64,000 nucleotides of DNA from Desulfarculus sp. (lineage in GTDB: Bacteria; Desulfobacterota; Desulfarculia; Desulfarculales; Desulfarculaceae). Positions 44,713 through 52,859 of this stretch are shown piece after piece. Positions within the stretch are counted from its first letter, which is position 1. Each line of letters starts with the position of its first letter. Both the position numbers and the translations under genes were made by a program. The notes below the pieces were generated by a model. The model was not told the origin of the DNA. It searched no databases and saw nothing but the letters and a program-made list of their open reading frames with translations. The stretch spans positions 1 to 64,000 of the forward strand of contig JACRDC010000053.1 in the NCBI GenBank assembly GCA_016218705.1, read 5' to 3'.

Positions 44713-46011
44713 ATGGATCAAGGTCTGCGCGTGGGCTCGGGTGTGGGCCAGTTGGACCATCTGCTGGGCGGGCTCTACATTGGCGACAACGTGGTCTGGC
44801 ATGATGACGCCGGCTCCCTGGCCGCGCCCTTTTGCCTGAGTTTCGTGCGCGCCAGCCAGGAGCAGGGCCGGCCCATCATCTACGTCAGCTTCGACCGCTC
44901 GCCTACCAACCTGCTGGACAAACTGGGTCCCCTGGCCAAGAGTCCGCTGTTGACCATCCTGGACTGCTTCACCCATGGCAAGGGGCAGGGCAACGAGGTC
45001 TTCCGGCGCTTCTACAGCCGGCCCCCCAACGGCCTGGCCTGCCAGGTCACGCCGGTGGCCGAGCCGCGTAGCATGCAGGCGGTGATGGACGCCTTCTACG
45101 GCGTGCACGGCACCATGACCGGTGACGTGCGCTTTGTCTTCGAAAGCCTCACGGGCATGCAGGAGCTGTGGGGCGGCGAGGAAGCCATCATCAACTTCTA
45201 CTCCCACTCCTGCCCGCGCCTCTACGAGCTGAAGACCATCGCCTATTGGATCATGGAGAAACAGGCCCACTCCAGCCGGCTGCGCGCCCAGATCGCCCAG
45301 ATCGCCCAGGTGGTCATTGACCTGGCGGTCAAGCGCGGCACCACCTCCCTGACCATCATCAAGGCCGAGAAGCGCGACCTGGATTCCCTGCATCAGCCGC
45401 ACAACTACTGGACCAAGGACCTGGAAGTCACCTTCAACGACCAGCACCGGGCCGGCGGGGTCCTGGACCTGGGCTACCGCCTGAAGGACCTGCGGGCGCG
45501 CAAGGGGCTTTCGCAGACCGAGCTGGCCCGCCTGGTGGGGGTGACCCCCAGCACCATCAGCCAGGTGGAGTCCAACCTGATATTCCCCTCCCTGCCAGCC
45601 CTGGTCAAAATGGCCGAGGTGCTCTCGGTGGAGATCAGCTCCTTCTTCTCCGAGCGGGGCCAGGAGGAGAACCCGGTGGTCTTCCCCGCCGCCCTGGCCG
45701 AGCCAGCCCAGTTGGCCGACCTGCCCGAGGAGGCCGTGACGGCCCTGCGGCTCATTCCCGAGACCTTCAAGACCAAGGCCCAGCCCTATATCATCGAGGT
45801 GCCGCCCAAGCGCAGCCTGCCGGCCCACTTTTTCGTGCACAAAGGCGAGGAACTGGGCTACGTGCTGGCCGGGCGCCTGCAACTCAAGGTGAACAAGGCC
45901 GTCTACACGGCCAGGGCCGGCGAGGTCATCTACCTGACCAGCGAGATGCCCACCCAGTGGAGCAACCCCGGCCGCGCCCCGGCCCGGCTGTTGTGGGTCA
46001 AGATCGGCTGA
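44713..46011 (+). CDS. Transcriptional regulator: KaiC-like domain, XRE helix-turn-helix, cupin
   Basis: 432-aa three-part protein. Residues about 1-235 have a RecA/KaiC (RAD55)-like fold (VGSGVGQLDHLLGGLYIGDNV at the start), but the Walker A position reads WHDDAGSLAAP, so it lacks a GKT/S P-loop. Residues about 256-312 are an XRE/Cro-type HTH (LSQTELARLVGVTPSTISQVE). Residues about 352-430 are a C-terminal cupin (HFFVHKGEELGYVLAGRLQL, ARAGEVIYL). XRE-cupin regulators bind small effectors; the first domain may bind nucleotide without hydrolysis or serve in oligomerisation. It precedes the glutamate-synthase-like gene, whose upstream region holds matching inverted repeats. Start ATG with GGAAGGG upstream. 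Confidence 0.85.
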   Translation: MDQGLRVGSGVGQLDHLLGGLYIGDNVVWHDDAGSLAAPFCLSFVRASQEQGRPIIYVSFDRSPTNLLDKLGPLAKSPLLTILDCFTHGKGQGNEVFRRFYSRPPNGLACQVTPVAEPRSMQAVMDAFYGVHGTMTGDVRFVFESLTGMQELWGGEEAIINFYSHSCPRLYELKTIAYWIMEKQAHSSRLRAQIAQIAQVVIDLAVKRGTTSLTIIKAEKRDLDSLHQPHNYWTKDLEVTFNDQHRAGGVLDLGYRLKDLRARKGLSQTELARLVGVTPSTISQVESNLIFPSLPALVKMAEVLSVEISSFFSERGQEENPVVFPAALAEPAQLADLPEEAVTALRLIPETFKTKAQPYIIEVPPKRSLPAHFFVHKGEELGYVLAGRLQLKVNKAVYTARAGEVIYLTSEMPTQWSNPGRAPARLLWVKIG

Positions 46012-46166
46012 GCCTCTCGCCAGCCCCCACGGCTGGCCGCGCCGGCCCCCTGGGCCGCTGTGCTGGCGGCGCCAGGGGACCATCCGCGCTAATTTTTATA
46101 ATAACTAACACCCAGCCCGACAGCCAGAGACGGCCGCCGCCACGCCGATTTAGCCAAAATAATTTT

Positions 46167-46186
46167 TTGCCGTAGTTTTGCGGCAA
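46167..46186. promoter_or_regulatory. Candidate operator 1 (TTGCCG-N8-CGGCAA)
   Basis: A perfect 6-bp inverted repeat TTGCCG / CGGCAA separated by 8 bp lies in the 507-bp gap 46012-46518 between the regulator and the glutamate-synthase-like gene. The same hexamers recur at 46245-46268 in opposite order. Besides these sites the gap shows only a possible -35 TTGACA at 46384; no gene is seen. Confidence 0.5.
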
Positions 46187-46244
46187 TCTTGCCTTCCGGG
46201 ACCGGCCTGGACCGCTGCCGTAGGCCCTGGTAGTCCCTTCAGGC

Positions 46245-46268
46245 ATATGCGGCAAAATTGCCGTATAT
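46245..46268. promoter_or_regulatory. Candidate operator 2 (ATATGCGGCAA..TTGCCGTATAT)
   Basis: Near-perfect inverted repeat with 11-bp arms (one mismatch) around AA. It contains CGGCAA and TTGCCG like operator 1, whose centre lies 80 bp upstream. Paired operators before a metabolic gene and after an XRE-cupin regulator gene suggest autoregulation or control of the downstream gene by looping. Confidence 0.55.
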
Positions 46269-46518
46269 AGCCGGTTGGTTGCCTTGGGCTGTACCCCAAG
46301 CCAAGCTTGATGCCTTGCCGCCCCCGGCCCTGTTTTCCCGGCATATGAACAGGTTAACCAATTAGCTAAGCTTAAATTAGCGGTTGACAGCCCGGAGAGT
46401 GCCATGAAAAATGGCAAAGGTTGCCTATCAGTTCAGCTTACATGGGGCAGGCAAGGCTCGTCAGGCCTCGCCAGCCCGGCATTAAGCGCCAGCACATCTT
46501 TCGCCATAGGAGAGAGCC

Positions 46519-48108
46519 ATGAACCTGCACCGCCCCAACTCCAACGAGGCCCTGCAAACCAAGAACCGCTCCCGCAACGTGGCCCCCCAGTCGGGTATCT
46601 GCTCCCGCTGCCTGGACGGCTGCAAGGGCAACTGCGATCTGTTCAGCGCCAGCTTCCGGGGCCGCGAGCTTCTGTACCCCAGCCCCTTCGGCGAGTTGAC
46701 CGCCGGCGCCGACAAGGACTATCCCGTTGATTACTCCCACCTCAACATCATGGGCTACGCCCTGGGCGCCGAGGGCGTGACGGCTGACCCCGATCACGCC
46801 ACCTTCCCGGCCGTGAGCACCGAGACCAGCTTCGGCGTCACCGACAAGGTGAAGATGAAGATACCCATGTTCACCGGCGCCCTGGGCTCCACCGAAATCG
46901 CGCGCAAGAACTGGGAGCACTTCGCGGTGGGCGCGGCCATCACCGGCATCACCCTGGTCTGCGGCGAGAACGTCTGCGGCATAGACCCCAAGCTGCAACT
47001 GGACAAGAAGGGCAAGATCAAGGAGGCGCCGGACATGCGCCGCCGGGTGGAGGAGTACCGCCGCTACCACCAGGGCTACGGCGACATCCTGGTGCAGATG
47101 AACGTGGAGGACACCCGCCTGGGCGTGGCCGAGTACGTGGTGGACAAGCTGGGGGTGGAGACCATCGAGCTGAAATGGGGCCAGGGCGCCAAGTGCATCG
47201 GTGGCGAGATCAAGGTCCACTCCCTGGAGCGCGCCCTGGAACTCAAGAAGCGCGGCTACATCGTCACCCCCGACCCCGAGTCCAAGGCCGTGCAGGCCGC
47301 CTTCAAGGACGGGGCCATCAAGGAGTTCGAGCGCCACTCCCGCCTGGGCTTCGTGGACCAGGAGGGCTTCATGAAGGAGGTGGAGCGCCTGCGCAAGCTT
47401 GGCTTCAAGCGCGTGACGCTCAAGACCGGCGCCTACCCCATGCGCGAGCTGGCCATGGCCATCCGCTGGTCGGCCGACGCCAAGCTGGACCTACTCACCA
47501 TTGACGGCGCCCCCGGCGGCACCGGCATGAGCCCCTGGCGCATGATGGCCGAGTGGGGCGTGCCCAGCCTGTACTTGCACTCCATGGCCTACGAGCTGTG
47601 CGGCCGCCTGGCCGAGCGCGGGGCCTGGGTGCCCGACATCGCCTTTGCCGGCGGCTTCTCCAGCGAGGACCACATCTTCAAGGCCCTGGCCCTGGGCGCC
47701 CCCTACTGCAAGGCCGTGTGCATGGGCCGCGCGTTGATGATCCCCGGCATGGTGGGCAAGAACATCGGCCGTTGGCTTAGTGGCGAGGACGGCGGCCTGC
47801 CCAGCACCGTGAGCAAGTACGGCGCCACCAAGGAAGAGATCTTCGTGTGCTACGAGGAGCTCAAGGCCCAGTACGGCAAGGAGGCGGCCAAGTTCCCCCT
47901 GGGCGCCGTGGGCATCTACACCGCCGGCGAGAAGATGCGCGTGGGCCTGCAGCAGCTCATGGCCGGCGCCCGCAAGTGGAAGGTGGAATACATGAGCCGC
48001 GACGACTTGGCCAGCCTCACCGAGGAGTGCGCCATGGTCACCGGCATCCCCTACATCATGGACGCCTACCGCGACGAGGCCCTGGCCATCATTGACGCCG
48101 TGAAGTAG
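46519..48108 (+). CDS. FMN-binding glutamate-synthase-like protein
   Basis: 529-aa protein of the glutamate synthase central/FMN family. The N-terminal cysteine cluster CSRCLDGCKGNC is probably an Fe-S or metal site. The TIM-barrel core has IELKWGQGAKCIGGEIK, LLTIDGAPGGTGMSPWRMM (flavin-phosphate loop) and IAFAGGFSSEDHIFKALALGA. There is no glutaminase domain, so it resembles the archaeal-type GltB2 core, which needs partner subunits or uses ammonia. Start ATG with AGGAGAG 6 nt upstream. A role in glutamate synthesis is inferred; related enzymes also act on methylated amino acids or other substrates. The next gene on this strand is far away, so it is monocistronic. Confidence 0.82.
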   Translation: MNLHRPNSNEALQTKNRSRNVAPQSGICSRCLDGCKGNCDLFSASFRGRELLYPSPFGELTAGADKDYPVDYSHLNIMGYALGAEGVTADPDHATFPAVSTETSFGVTDKVKMKIPMFTGALGSTEIARKNWEHFAVGAAITGITLVCGENVCGIDPKLQLDKKGKIKEAPDMRRRVEEYRRYHQGYGDILVQMNVEDTRLGVAEYVVDKLGVETIELKWGQGAKCIGGEIKVHSLERALELKKRGYIVTPDPESKAVQAAFKDGAIKEFERHSRLGFVDQEGFMKEVERLRKLGFKRVTLKTGAYPMRELAMAIRWSADAKLDLLTIDGAPGGTGMSPWRMMAEWGVPSLYLHSMAYELCGRLAERGAWVPDIAFAGGFSSEDHIFKALALGAPYCKAVCMGRALMIPGMVGKNIGRWLSGEDGGLPSTVSKYGATKEEIFVCYEELKAQYGKEAAKFPLGAVGIYTAGEKMRVGLQQLMAGARKWKVEYMSRDDLASLTEECAMVTGIPYIMDAYRDEALAIIDAVK

Positions 48109-48145
48109 GCCTCCGGGCCGGGGCGCGCCCCGTACTGCTAAGCAA

Positions 48146-48182
48146 CCGCCGCCGGTCCTCGTCCGAGGGCCGGCGGCCTTGC
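48146..48182 (+). terminator. Terminator of the glutamate-synthase-like gene
   Basis: GC-rich hairpin: CCGCCGG (48149-48155) pairs with CCGGCGG (48170-48176), with a short inner CTCG/CGAG pairing, followed by CCTTGCGTT. It lies 38 nt after the stop codon. Confidence 0.6.
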
Positions 48183-48183
48183 G

Positions 48184-48200
48184 TTAGCCAAACTGAATAT
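48184..48200. promoter_or_regulatory. Conserved 17-bp box, copy 1
   Basis: TTAGCCAAACTGAATAT matches 48977-48993 (TTAGCCAAACTAAATAT) with one mismatch. The two copies bracket the lipoprotein-PAS gene pair, and copy 2 is in the probable promoter of the PAS gene. It may be a regulator binding site. Confidence 0.4.
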
Positions 48201-48221
48201 AGGCGACAGATCCGCCTGATG

Positions 48222-48530
48222 CTAGCGGGGCACCGGCGCCGATAGCGTAACCATGATGACCCGTCCGCCCAGCAGGGTGACGATGAGGGCGCTGTCCGGC
48301 GAGCCCAGCCAGTTCTGGCCGTGGTAGGTCCAGACGCCGGCCAGGCCGGCGGCCTCCTCCAACTTATCGGGCTCGCCCAGAAGCTCCTTGACCTGCTCCT
48401 GGGTCCAGCCGATCCGCACCTTGCGGAAGTTGTCCAGGTTCTTGGGGCCTTTTTGGCAGCCGGCCGCCAGCAATACCAGGGCCAGCAGCAGGGTCAGGGC
48501 CGCCAGGCCGTGTTTGGCGCTTTTGTGCAT
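48222..48530 (-). CDS. Small lipoprotein with SmpA/BamE-like domain
   Basis: 102-aa predicted lipoprotein (signal LTLLLALVLLAAGC) with a compact domain. KVRIGWTQEQVKELLGEPDK is the hallmark helix of SmpA/OmlA/BamE-like proteins, followed by a beta sheet (WTYHGQN, ALIVTLLGGRVIMV). The family often scaffolds outer-membrane or envelope proteins, but BamE itself is one of many members. Start 48530 with GGAGG 7 nt upstream. It is 74 nt downstream of the PAS-protein gene on the same strand, possibly one operon. Confidence 0.75.
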   Translation of the reverse strand: MHKSAKHGLAALTLLLALVLLAAGCQKGPKNLDNFRKVRIGWTQEQVKELLGEPDKLEEAAGLAGVWTYHGQNWLGSPDSALIVTLLGGRVIMVTLSAPVPR

Positions 48531-48604
48531 GCCGCCGCCTCCCACCTAGGGTGTGAGGACATGGTAGCACAGCGGCCGGCCAAGGAGGTACGGCTGGGCC
48601 GGCC

Positions 48605-48940
48605 CTACTCGGCGTAGACGTTGACCGTCAGGGCCACCAGGCGGCCCGAGCGCAGGCAGGGCACGCCCTCCAGCACGGCCTCCACGGTGCTGCCGTCGGC
48701 CTTTTGCAGGGTGTGCGACCAGGCCTTCTCGCAGTCGCCGCCCAGCCAGCGCTTCAGTTGCCGGGAGGCCTCCCGGCGCTCCCCGGGCACCATCAGGTCC
48801 ACGAAGGACAGGCCCTGGGGCAACTCCTGGGGCTGGTAGCCCAAAAAACGCAGGGCGTGGAAGTTGTAGGAGGGCACCCGGCCCTTGTCGTCCACCTCGA
48901 AGGCGGTATGGGGCACGCTCTCGAACATGCTCTGGGACAT
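48605..48940 (-). CDS. Single PAS-domain protein
   Basis: 111-aa protein that is essentially one PAS domain (VPSYNFHALRFLGYQPQELP, FVDLMVPGERREASRQLKRW, KADGSTVEAVLEGVPCL). There is no output domain, so it probably acts as an adaptor or sensor for another protein by heterodimerisation. GGAGG lies 8 nt upstream of the ATG. The upstream region holds AT-rich inverted repeats (48973-49016). Confidence 0.8.
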   Translation of the reverse strand: MSQSMFESVPHTAFEVDDKGRVPSYNFHALRFLGYQPQELPQGLSFVDLMVPGERREASRQLKRWLGGDCEKAWSHTLQKADGSTVEAVLEGVPCLRSGRLVALTVNVYAE

Positions 48941-48972
48941 GGTCCAAGCCTCCCTGGGGCCGCCCGGCCCGC

Positions 48973-49016
48973 TTATTTAGCCAAACTAAATATTGGTTTG
49001 ATTTAAGCAGAACTAA
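48973..49016. promoter_or_regulatory. AT-rich inverted repeats upstream of the PAS gene
   Basis: TTATTTAG-CCAAA-CTAAATA is an inverted repeat, followed 21 bp later by a third half-site CTAAATA. The first part contains the 17-bp box shared with 48184-48200. Located 33-76 nt upstream of the PAS start, it is a good candidate operator overlapping a promoter. Confidence 0.45.
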
Positions 49017-49198
49017 ATAAAGGAAGGCAAGCGAAATCGCGCGCAAACGAGCGGTGCCCCGCCCGCGCCTCCACCGCCGTCTTAGTTTTGGTTAATTTAT
49101 ACCGCGCCCCAGGCCAGTAGGGGTGTCAGGTAATCGCTAGGTGGGCCGGAGGATTGGCGCCGTGGCCCGGCTTCTCGCCCGGCCACGGCGCCGGGTGG

Positions 49199-50410
49199 TC
49201 ACATCGGTAGCTCGAAGAGTTGGACCGGCATGGGGGTCAGGACCGTGGGCGGCCCCTGGGGGTTGACCAGCACCGTGTCCTCCAGGCCCACCGGCCCCTG
49301 CTCCAGCACGATCTTCAGTTCCAGGGCATAGGCCTCGCCGGCCCGCACCCTCTCCCGCGAGCCGCGCCGCACATAGGGCGGGGTGCCCAGCTCCAGGCCC
49401 ACGCCATGGGCCACGAAGCCTATGCGCTGCTCGGGCCGGCCCAAGAAAACCTCGGCCATGCCCATCCCGGCGGCTGTCTCCACCGCCAGGTCAAAAAGCT
49501 CGCCGCTGACCGCGCCGGGGCGCAGGTTGTCCAAGAGGGCCTGGCGCACCGCCTCCAGGGCGGCGTGGGCCTTCTTGACGGCATGGGGCGCCGCGCCCAG
49601 GCAGTAGGTGCGGGTCTGGTCGGTCTGGTAGCCGTCCAGGCAGGTGCCGAAGTCCACGATCACCGGCTCGTGGGGGCGGATGAGCTTATGGCTGGCCCCC
49701 TGGGGAAAGGCCGGCGAAAGCCCGTAACCGCCAAAGGGGGCGTCCACGGCGCTGGGCAGGGCGCCCTCGGGACCGCTGACCACATGCCAGGTGTACACGC
49801 CCATGTAGGCCCCCCGGGTGCGCAGAAGGTCCACGTGCCCGCCGGCCATGGCCAGGGCCTGGAGTTGGCCGGCCAGCCAGGCCTCGCGCACCCCGGGCCT
49901 GAGCAAACCGGGGATGGCCCCGTAGACCTGGGCCGCCAATTGGCCGGCCCGGGTCATGGCCTCTACCTCAAAGGCGTCCTTGACCCCCATCTGCTCCAGC
50001 AGGGCGTCGCTCACATCCTCCAGGCGCACCCCGGGCAGGCGCTGCTGCCAGGCCAGGTACTCCCGGGCCGGCAGCACGTCCAGGCACAGGCCGATGCGCG
50101 CGCCCTTGGAAGCCACCTCCGCCAGGGCCAGGCCCACCTGGGACAGCCCCTTGACCGGCTCCACGGCCAGGGGGCTCTCGGCGGCGGCCCGGCCGGCGTG
50201 GCGGCGGGCGAAGTAGCGCCCCGCGCCCGAGGGCTCCACCAGCACCACGCCCTGCTGCATGCTGCCGCTCAGATAGTAGACATCCACCGCCGAGGTGAGC
50301 AGGATGCCGGCCAGGCGCCGCTCCCGGCAGGCCTGGGCCAGGCGCTCCAGGCGGGCCGCCAATATCCCGTGGGGCACCAGGTGGTAGGTGTCGGGGAAGC
50401 TCCAGTTCAT
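49199..50410 (-). CDS. M24-family metallopeptidase (Xaa-Pro aminopeptidase-like)
   Basis: 403-aa pita-bread-fold peptidase. The N-terminal creatinase-like domain has GILLTSAVDVYYLSGS. The catalytic half carries metal ligands in VIVDFGTCLDGYQTDQTRTY (first Asp pair), FVAHGVGLELGTPPYV (His), AYALELKIVLEQGPVGLEDT (Glu pair). The first metal Asp is in DFGT and the second in DQTRT. It overlaps the M42 gene by 4 nt (ATGA), so the start at 50410 is secure. Together the two probably degrade peptides in the cytosol. Confidence 0.88.
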   Translation of the reverse strand: MNWSFPDTYHLVPHGILAARLERLAQACRERRLAGILLTSAVDVYYLSGSMQQGVVLVEPSGAGRYFARRHAGRAAAESPLAVEPVKGLSQVGLALAEVASKGARIGLCLDVLPAREYLAWQQRLPGVRLEDVSDALLEQMGVKDAFEVEAMTRAGQLAAQVYGAIPGLLRPGVREAWLAGQLQALAMAGGHVDLLRTRGAYMGVYTWHVVSGPEGALPSAVDAPFGGYGLSPAFPQGASHKLIRPHEPVIVDFGTCLDGYQTDQTRTYCLGAAPHAVKKAHAALEAVRQALLDNLRPGAVSGELFDLAVETAAGMGMAEVFLGRPEQRIGFVAHGVGLELGTPPYVRRGSRERVRAGEAYALELKIVLEQGPVGLEDTVLVNPQGPPTVLTPMPVQLFELPM

Positions 50411-51465
50411 GGCCGGGGCTCGCACAGCGCGGCGGCCCGGGGCAGCCAGGCCAGGGCTATTTGCAGCATGGCCTCAAGGTCGGCCAGGTTGAGCAAGGAC
50501 ACCGGGGTGTGGATGTAGCGGGCCGGCACGCTAAGGACCGCCGTGGGCACCCCCCCCCGGCTCTGGTGGATGGCGCCGGCGTCGGTGCCGCCATAGGGCG
50601 GCAGCTTGCGCTGGCAGGGCACCCCGGCCTGGGCCGCGGCCTGCTCCAGGGATTCCACCAGGCGCCAGGGCACCACGATGCGCCCGTCTGCCACGGTGAC
50701 GGCCGGACCCTGCCCCAGGATCGAGGGATGCCGGGCGGGCTCCACGCCGGGGGTGTCGCCCACCGTGGCCTCCAGCACCAGGGCCAGGTCCGGGGCGATG
50801 TGAAAGGCCGCCGCCGTGGCGCCCCGCAGCCCCACCTCCTCGGCCACCGCGAAGTTGCAGCACACCCCAAAGGGGGGCGGGTCGCTGGCCAGGCGCTGCA
50901 AGAGGGCCACCAGCACCGCGCAGCCGGCGCGGTCGTCCAGGTTGCGGGCCTGGTAGCAACCCTCGCCCAGGGGGCCGTGGCCGGCCTCCACCACCCCAGG
51001 GGTGCCGACCTCCGCCCCGGCGGCCCGCGCCGCCGCCGCCCCGGCCAGGCCCAGGTCCACGTACAGCCTGTCCCAGGGCAAGGCCTTGTCGGCCTCGGCG
51101 GCCTTTTCCACGTGGGGCGGCACCAGGCCCACCACCCCGGGCACATGCACCCCCGGCCGGGGCTGCAATATCACCCGCGAGCCGGGCAGCACCCGGGGGT
51201 CGGGTCCGCCCAGGCTGGCGATGCGCAAAAAGCCATTCTCCTCCACCCGCTGCACCACCAGGCCCACCTCGTCCATGTGGGCGTCCAGCATGATCCGCGG
51301 CCGGGAATCGGGATTAAGCCAGGCTTGCAGGTTGCCCAGGGCGTCCACCGTCACCCGGTGGGCATGGGGGGCCACCAACTGGCGGACCACCTCGCGCACC
51401 TCGTCCTCGCGCCCCGGCGGACCCACGGGGACCACCAGCCGGTCCAGCAACTCGAGCAGATTCAT
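50407..51465 (-). CDS. M42-family aminopeptidase
   Basis: 352-aa cobalt/zinc aminopeptidase of the M42 (tetrahedral aminopeptidase) family. Its features are MLDAHMDEVGLVVQRVEENGFLRI, the catalytic/metal segments NLDDRAGCAVLV and AEEVGLRGA, and the C-terminal metal His in RYIHTPVSLLNLADLE. The ATG at 51465 begins the family-typical MNLLELLDRLVVPVGPPGRE and is chosen over the much longer upstream frame; its ribosome binding site (AGGG) is weak. Operon with the M24 gene. Confidence 0.9.
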   Translation of the reverse strand: MNLLELLDRLVVPVGPPGREDEVREVVRQLVAPHAHRVTVDALGNLQAWLNPDSRPRIMLDAHMDEVGLVVQRVEENGFLRIASLGGPDPRVLPGSRVILQPRPGVHVPGVVGLVPPHVEKAAEADKALPWDRLYVDLGLAGAAAARAAGAEVGTPGVVEAGHGPLGEGCYQARNLDDRAGCAVLVALLQRLASDPPPFGVCCNFAVAEEVGLRGATAAAFHIAPDLALVLEATVGDTPGVEPARHPSILGQGPAVTVADGRIVVPWRLVESLEQAAAQAGVPCQRKLPPYGGTDAGAIHQSRGGVPTAVLSVPARYIHTPVSLLNLADLEAMLQIALAWLPRAAALCEPRP

Positions 51466-51541
51466 GTCGTTTGCCCTGCTTTTTTTCTTGGCTTTCGTGG
51501 GGAAGGGGGTTGTCCCCTCCCGCCTTGCGTTCATCCGGACT

Positions 51542-52687
51542 TCAGTGATGGGTCGGCCCCGGGGCGGACGGGCCGGCGAAATAGGCCCGCAGGTTGTAGA
51601 AGGCCTGGGGCGCCGACTCGCTACGCACGGGGATGGCCCGCAGGCGCCCCTGGTGGGCCAGCATCTCGTAGAGGTCGTTGACAATGGTGCCGTAGAGCTC
51701 CAGGTCCGAAGGCGACTGATAGTAGGAGGCCAAGAGGGCCTTGAAGTCGCTACCCAGATCGAAGTGGCTCAAAACCTCCAAGAGGTGCACCTCGTCGCCG
51801 GTGCCCACGTAGACCAGGTGGGGGCAGCCCGAGAGCTTTTCCACCTTGACCCCCAGGCGCAGGCTGATGAGGGCCGCGCAGTAGGGGCACTGGGCGGCGA
51901 TGACGTGGCCGCCGTGGGGGTCCACGGGGGCGTGCAGGGCCAGGTCGGCCTCGCCCAGGCCCAGCAAGGGCAGCCAGCGCTCCAACAGCCCCAGGTCGGG
52001 CCGGGCGCCGCTGACCGCCCCCACCCAACGCCGCCAGGCCTCCACCAGCACGGCGGGGGCCAGGCGCTCATCCACCCCGGCCAGGCCGGGGCCGGCGACC
52101 AGCCACAGGCGTAAAGCGTGGTCGCTGCCGAGGTCATGGGCCAGGGCCTCTTCCAGCACCTGGCCGGCCAGGGCGGCCAGGCGGGGGTCGGGCTGGTCCG
52201 GGTCCTGGCCGGCGGCCTTGAGCGCCCGGCGGCCGATGGTCTCCATCTCCTCGGCGGCGGCCTGGCGCAGGTCCAGCCCCTCGCCCAGGGCCTGGGTCAG
52301 GAAGTCCTCGGCCAACTCGAAGTCGTCGGGGTTGACCTGGCCCTGGGCCACGGCGGGCAGGGAGAAGAGCACGCGGTGGAACAACAAGGGCCGGTCGTGG
52401 CGCAGGCTGACCAGCACCTGGGCCAGCACCGGCCGGGGGTCGTCCATGGCCCACAGCCAGGCCAGGGGCGAACGGCCCTCCACCAGCTCGGGATAGATGG
52501 TCTGGCAGGTCAGGGCCGCGCGCAAGAACAGGTCCTGCATCTCGTCCTGCTCCAGGCCCAAGAGGGCGGGCTGGCCGCAGCAGAAGGCCAGCCAGTCGTG
52601 CTGGTGCAGGGGCGAGAAGAAGGCCCCCTCCAAGATGCCGTCCACCAGGGCCAGGCGGGCTTCCAGGCTTTCGGGGGTCGGGGCCAT
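51542..52687 (-). CDS. Uncharacterised 381-aa protein with CPYC motif
   Basis: Start ATG 52687 with GGAGG 6 nt upstream. The first two thirds are helical and acidic, with no known motif. The C-terminal third has AAQCPYCAALISLRLGV and LSGCPHLVYV, three cysteines that could bind a metal, and ends in a Pro-rich tail. I do not recognise the family. It is 76 nt upstream of the M42 gene and divergent (172-bp gap) from the PEP-synthase/LamG gene, so it may share regulation with the latter. Confidence 0.7.
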   Translation of the reverse strand: MAPTPESLEARLALVDGILEGAFFSPLHQHDWLAFCCGQPALLGLEQDEMQDLFLRAALTCQTIYPELVEGRSPLAWLWAMDDPRPVLAQVLVSLRHDRPLLFHRVLFSLPAVAQGQVNPDDFELAEDFLTQALGEGLDLRQAAAEEMETIGRRALKAAGQDPDQPDPRLAALAGQVLEEALAHDLGSDHALRLWLVAGPGLAGVDERLAPAVLVEAWRRWVGAVSGARPDLGLLERWLPLLGLGEADLALHAPVDPHGGHVIAAQCPYCAALISLRLGVKVEKLSGCPHLVYVGTGDEVHLLEVLSHFDLGSDFKALLASYYQSPSDLELYGTIVNDLYEMLAHQGRLRAIPVRSESAPQAFYNLRAYFAGPSAPGPTHH

Positions 52688-52859
52688 GGCGGTCCTCCGT
52701 GGCAATTGGGGCCTGCGTGCCGTTTTCTGGATGATACCACCATCGCCCGGGTGGTACACCCAGGCAGTGGCGGCCCCGCCGCCGCGATTTATGATGACTC
52801 TGCTCCCGGCCTGACCCAGAATATGGTCAACGGACCCCACAGCACCAGGAGGCCCGGCC

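Noticed and set aside
46404-46730. 108-codon frame upstream of the glutamate-synthase-like gene
   Set aside because: It overlaps the well-supported start at 46519 in another frame and becomes a shadow.
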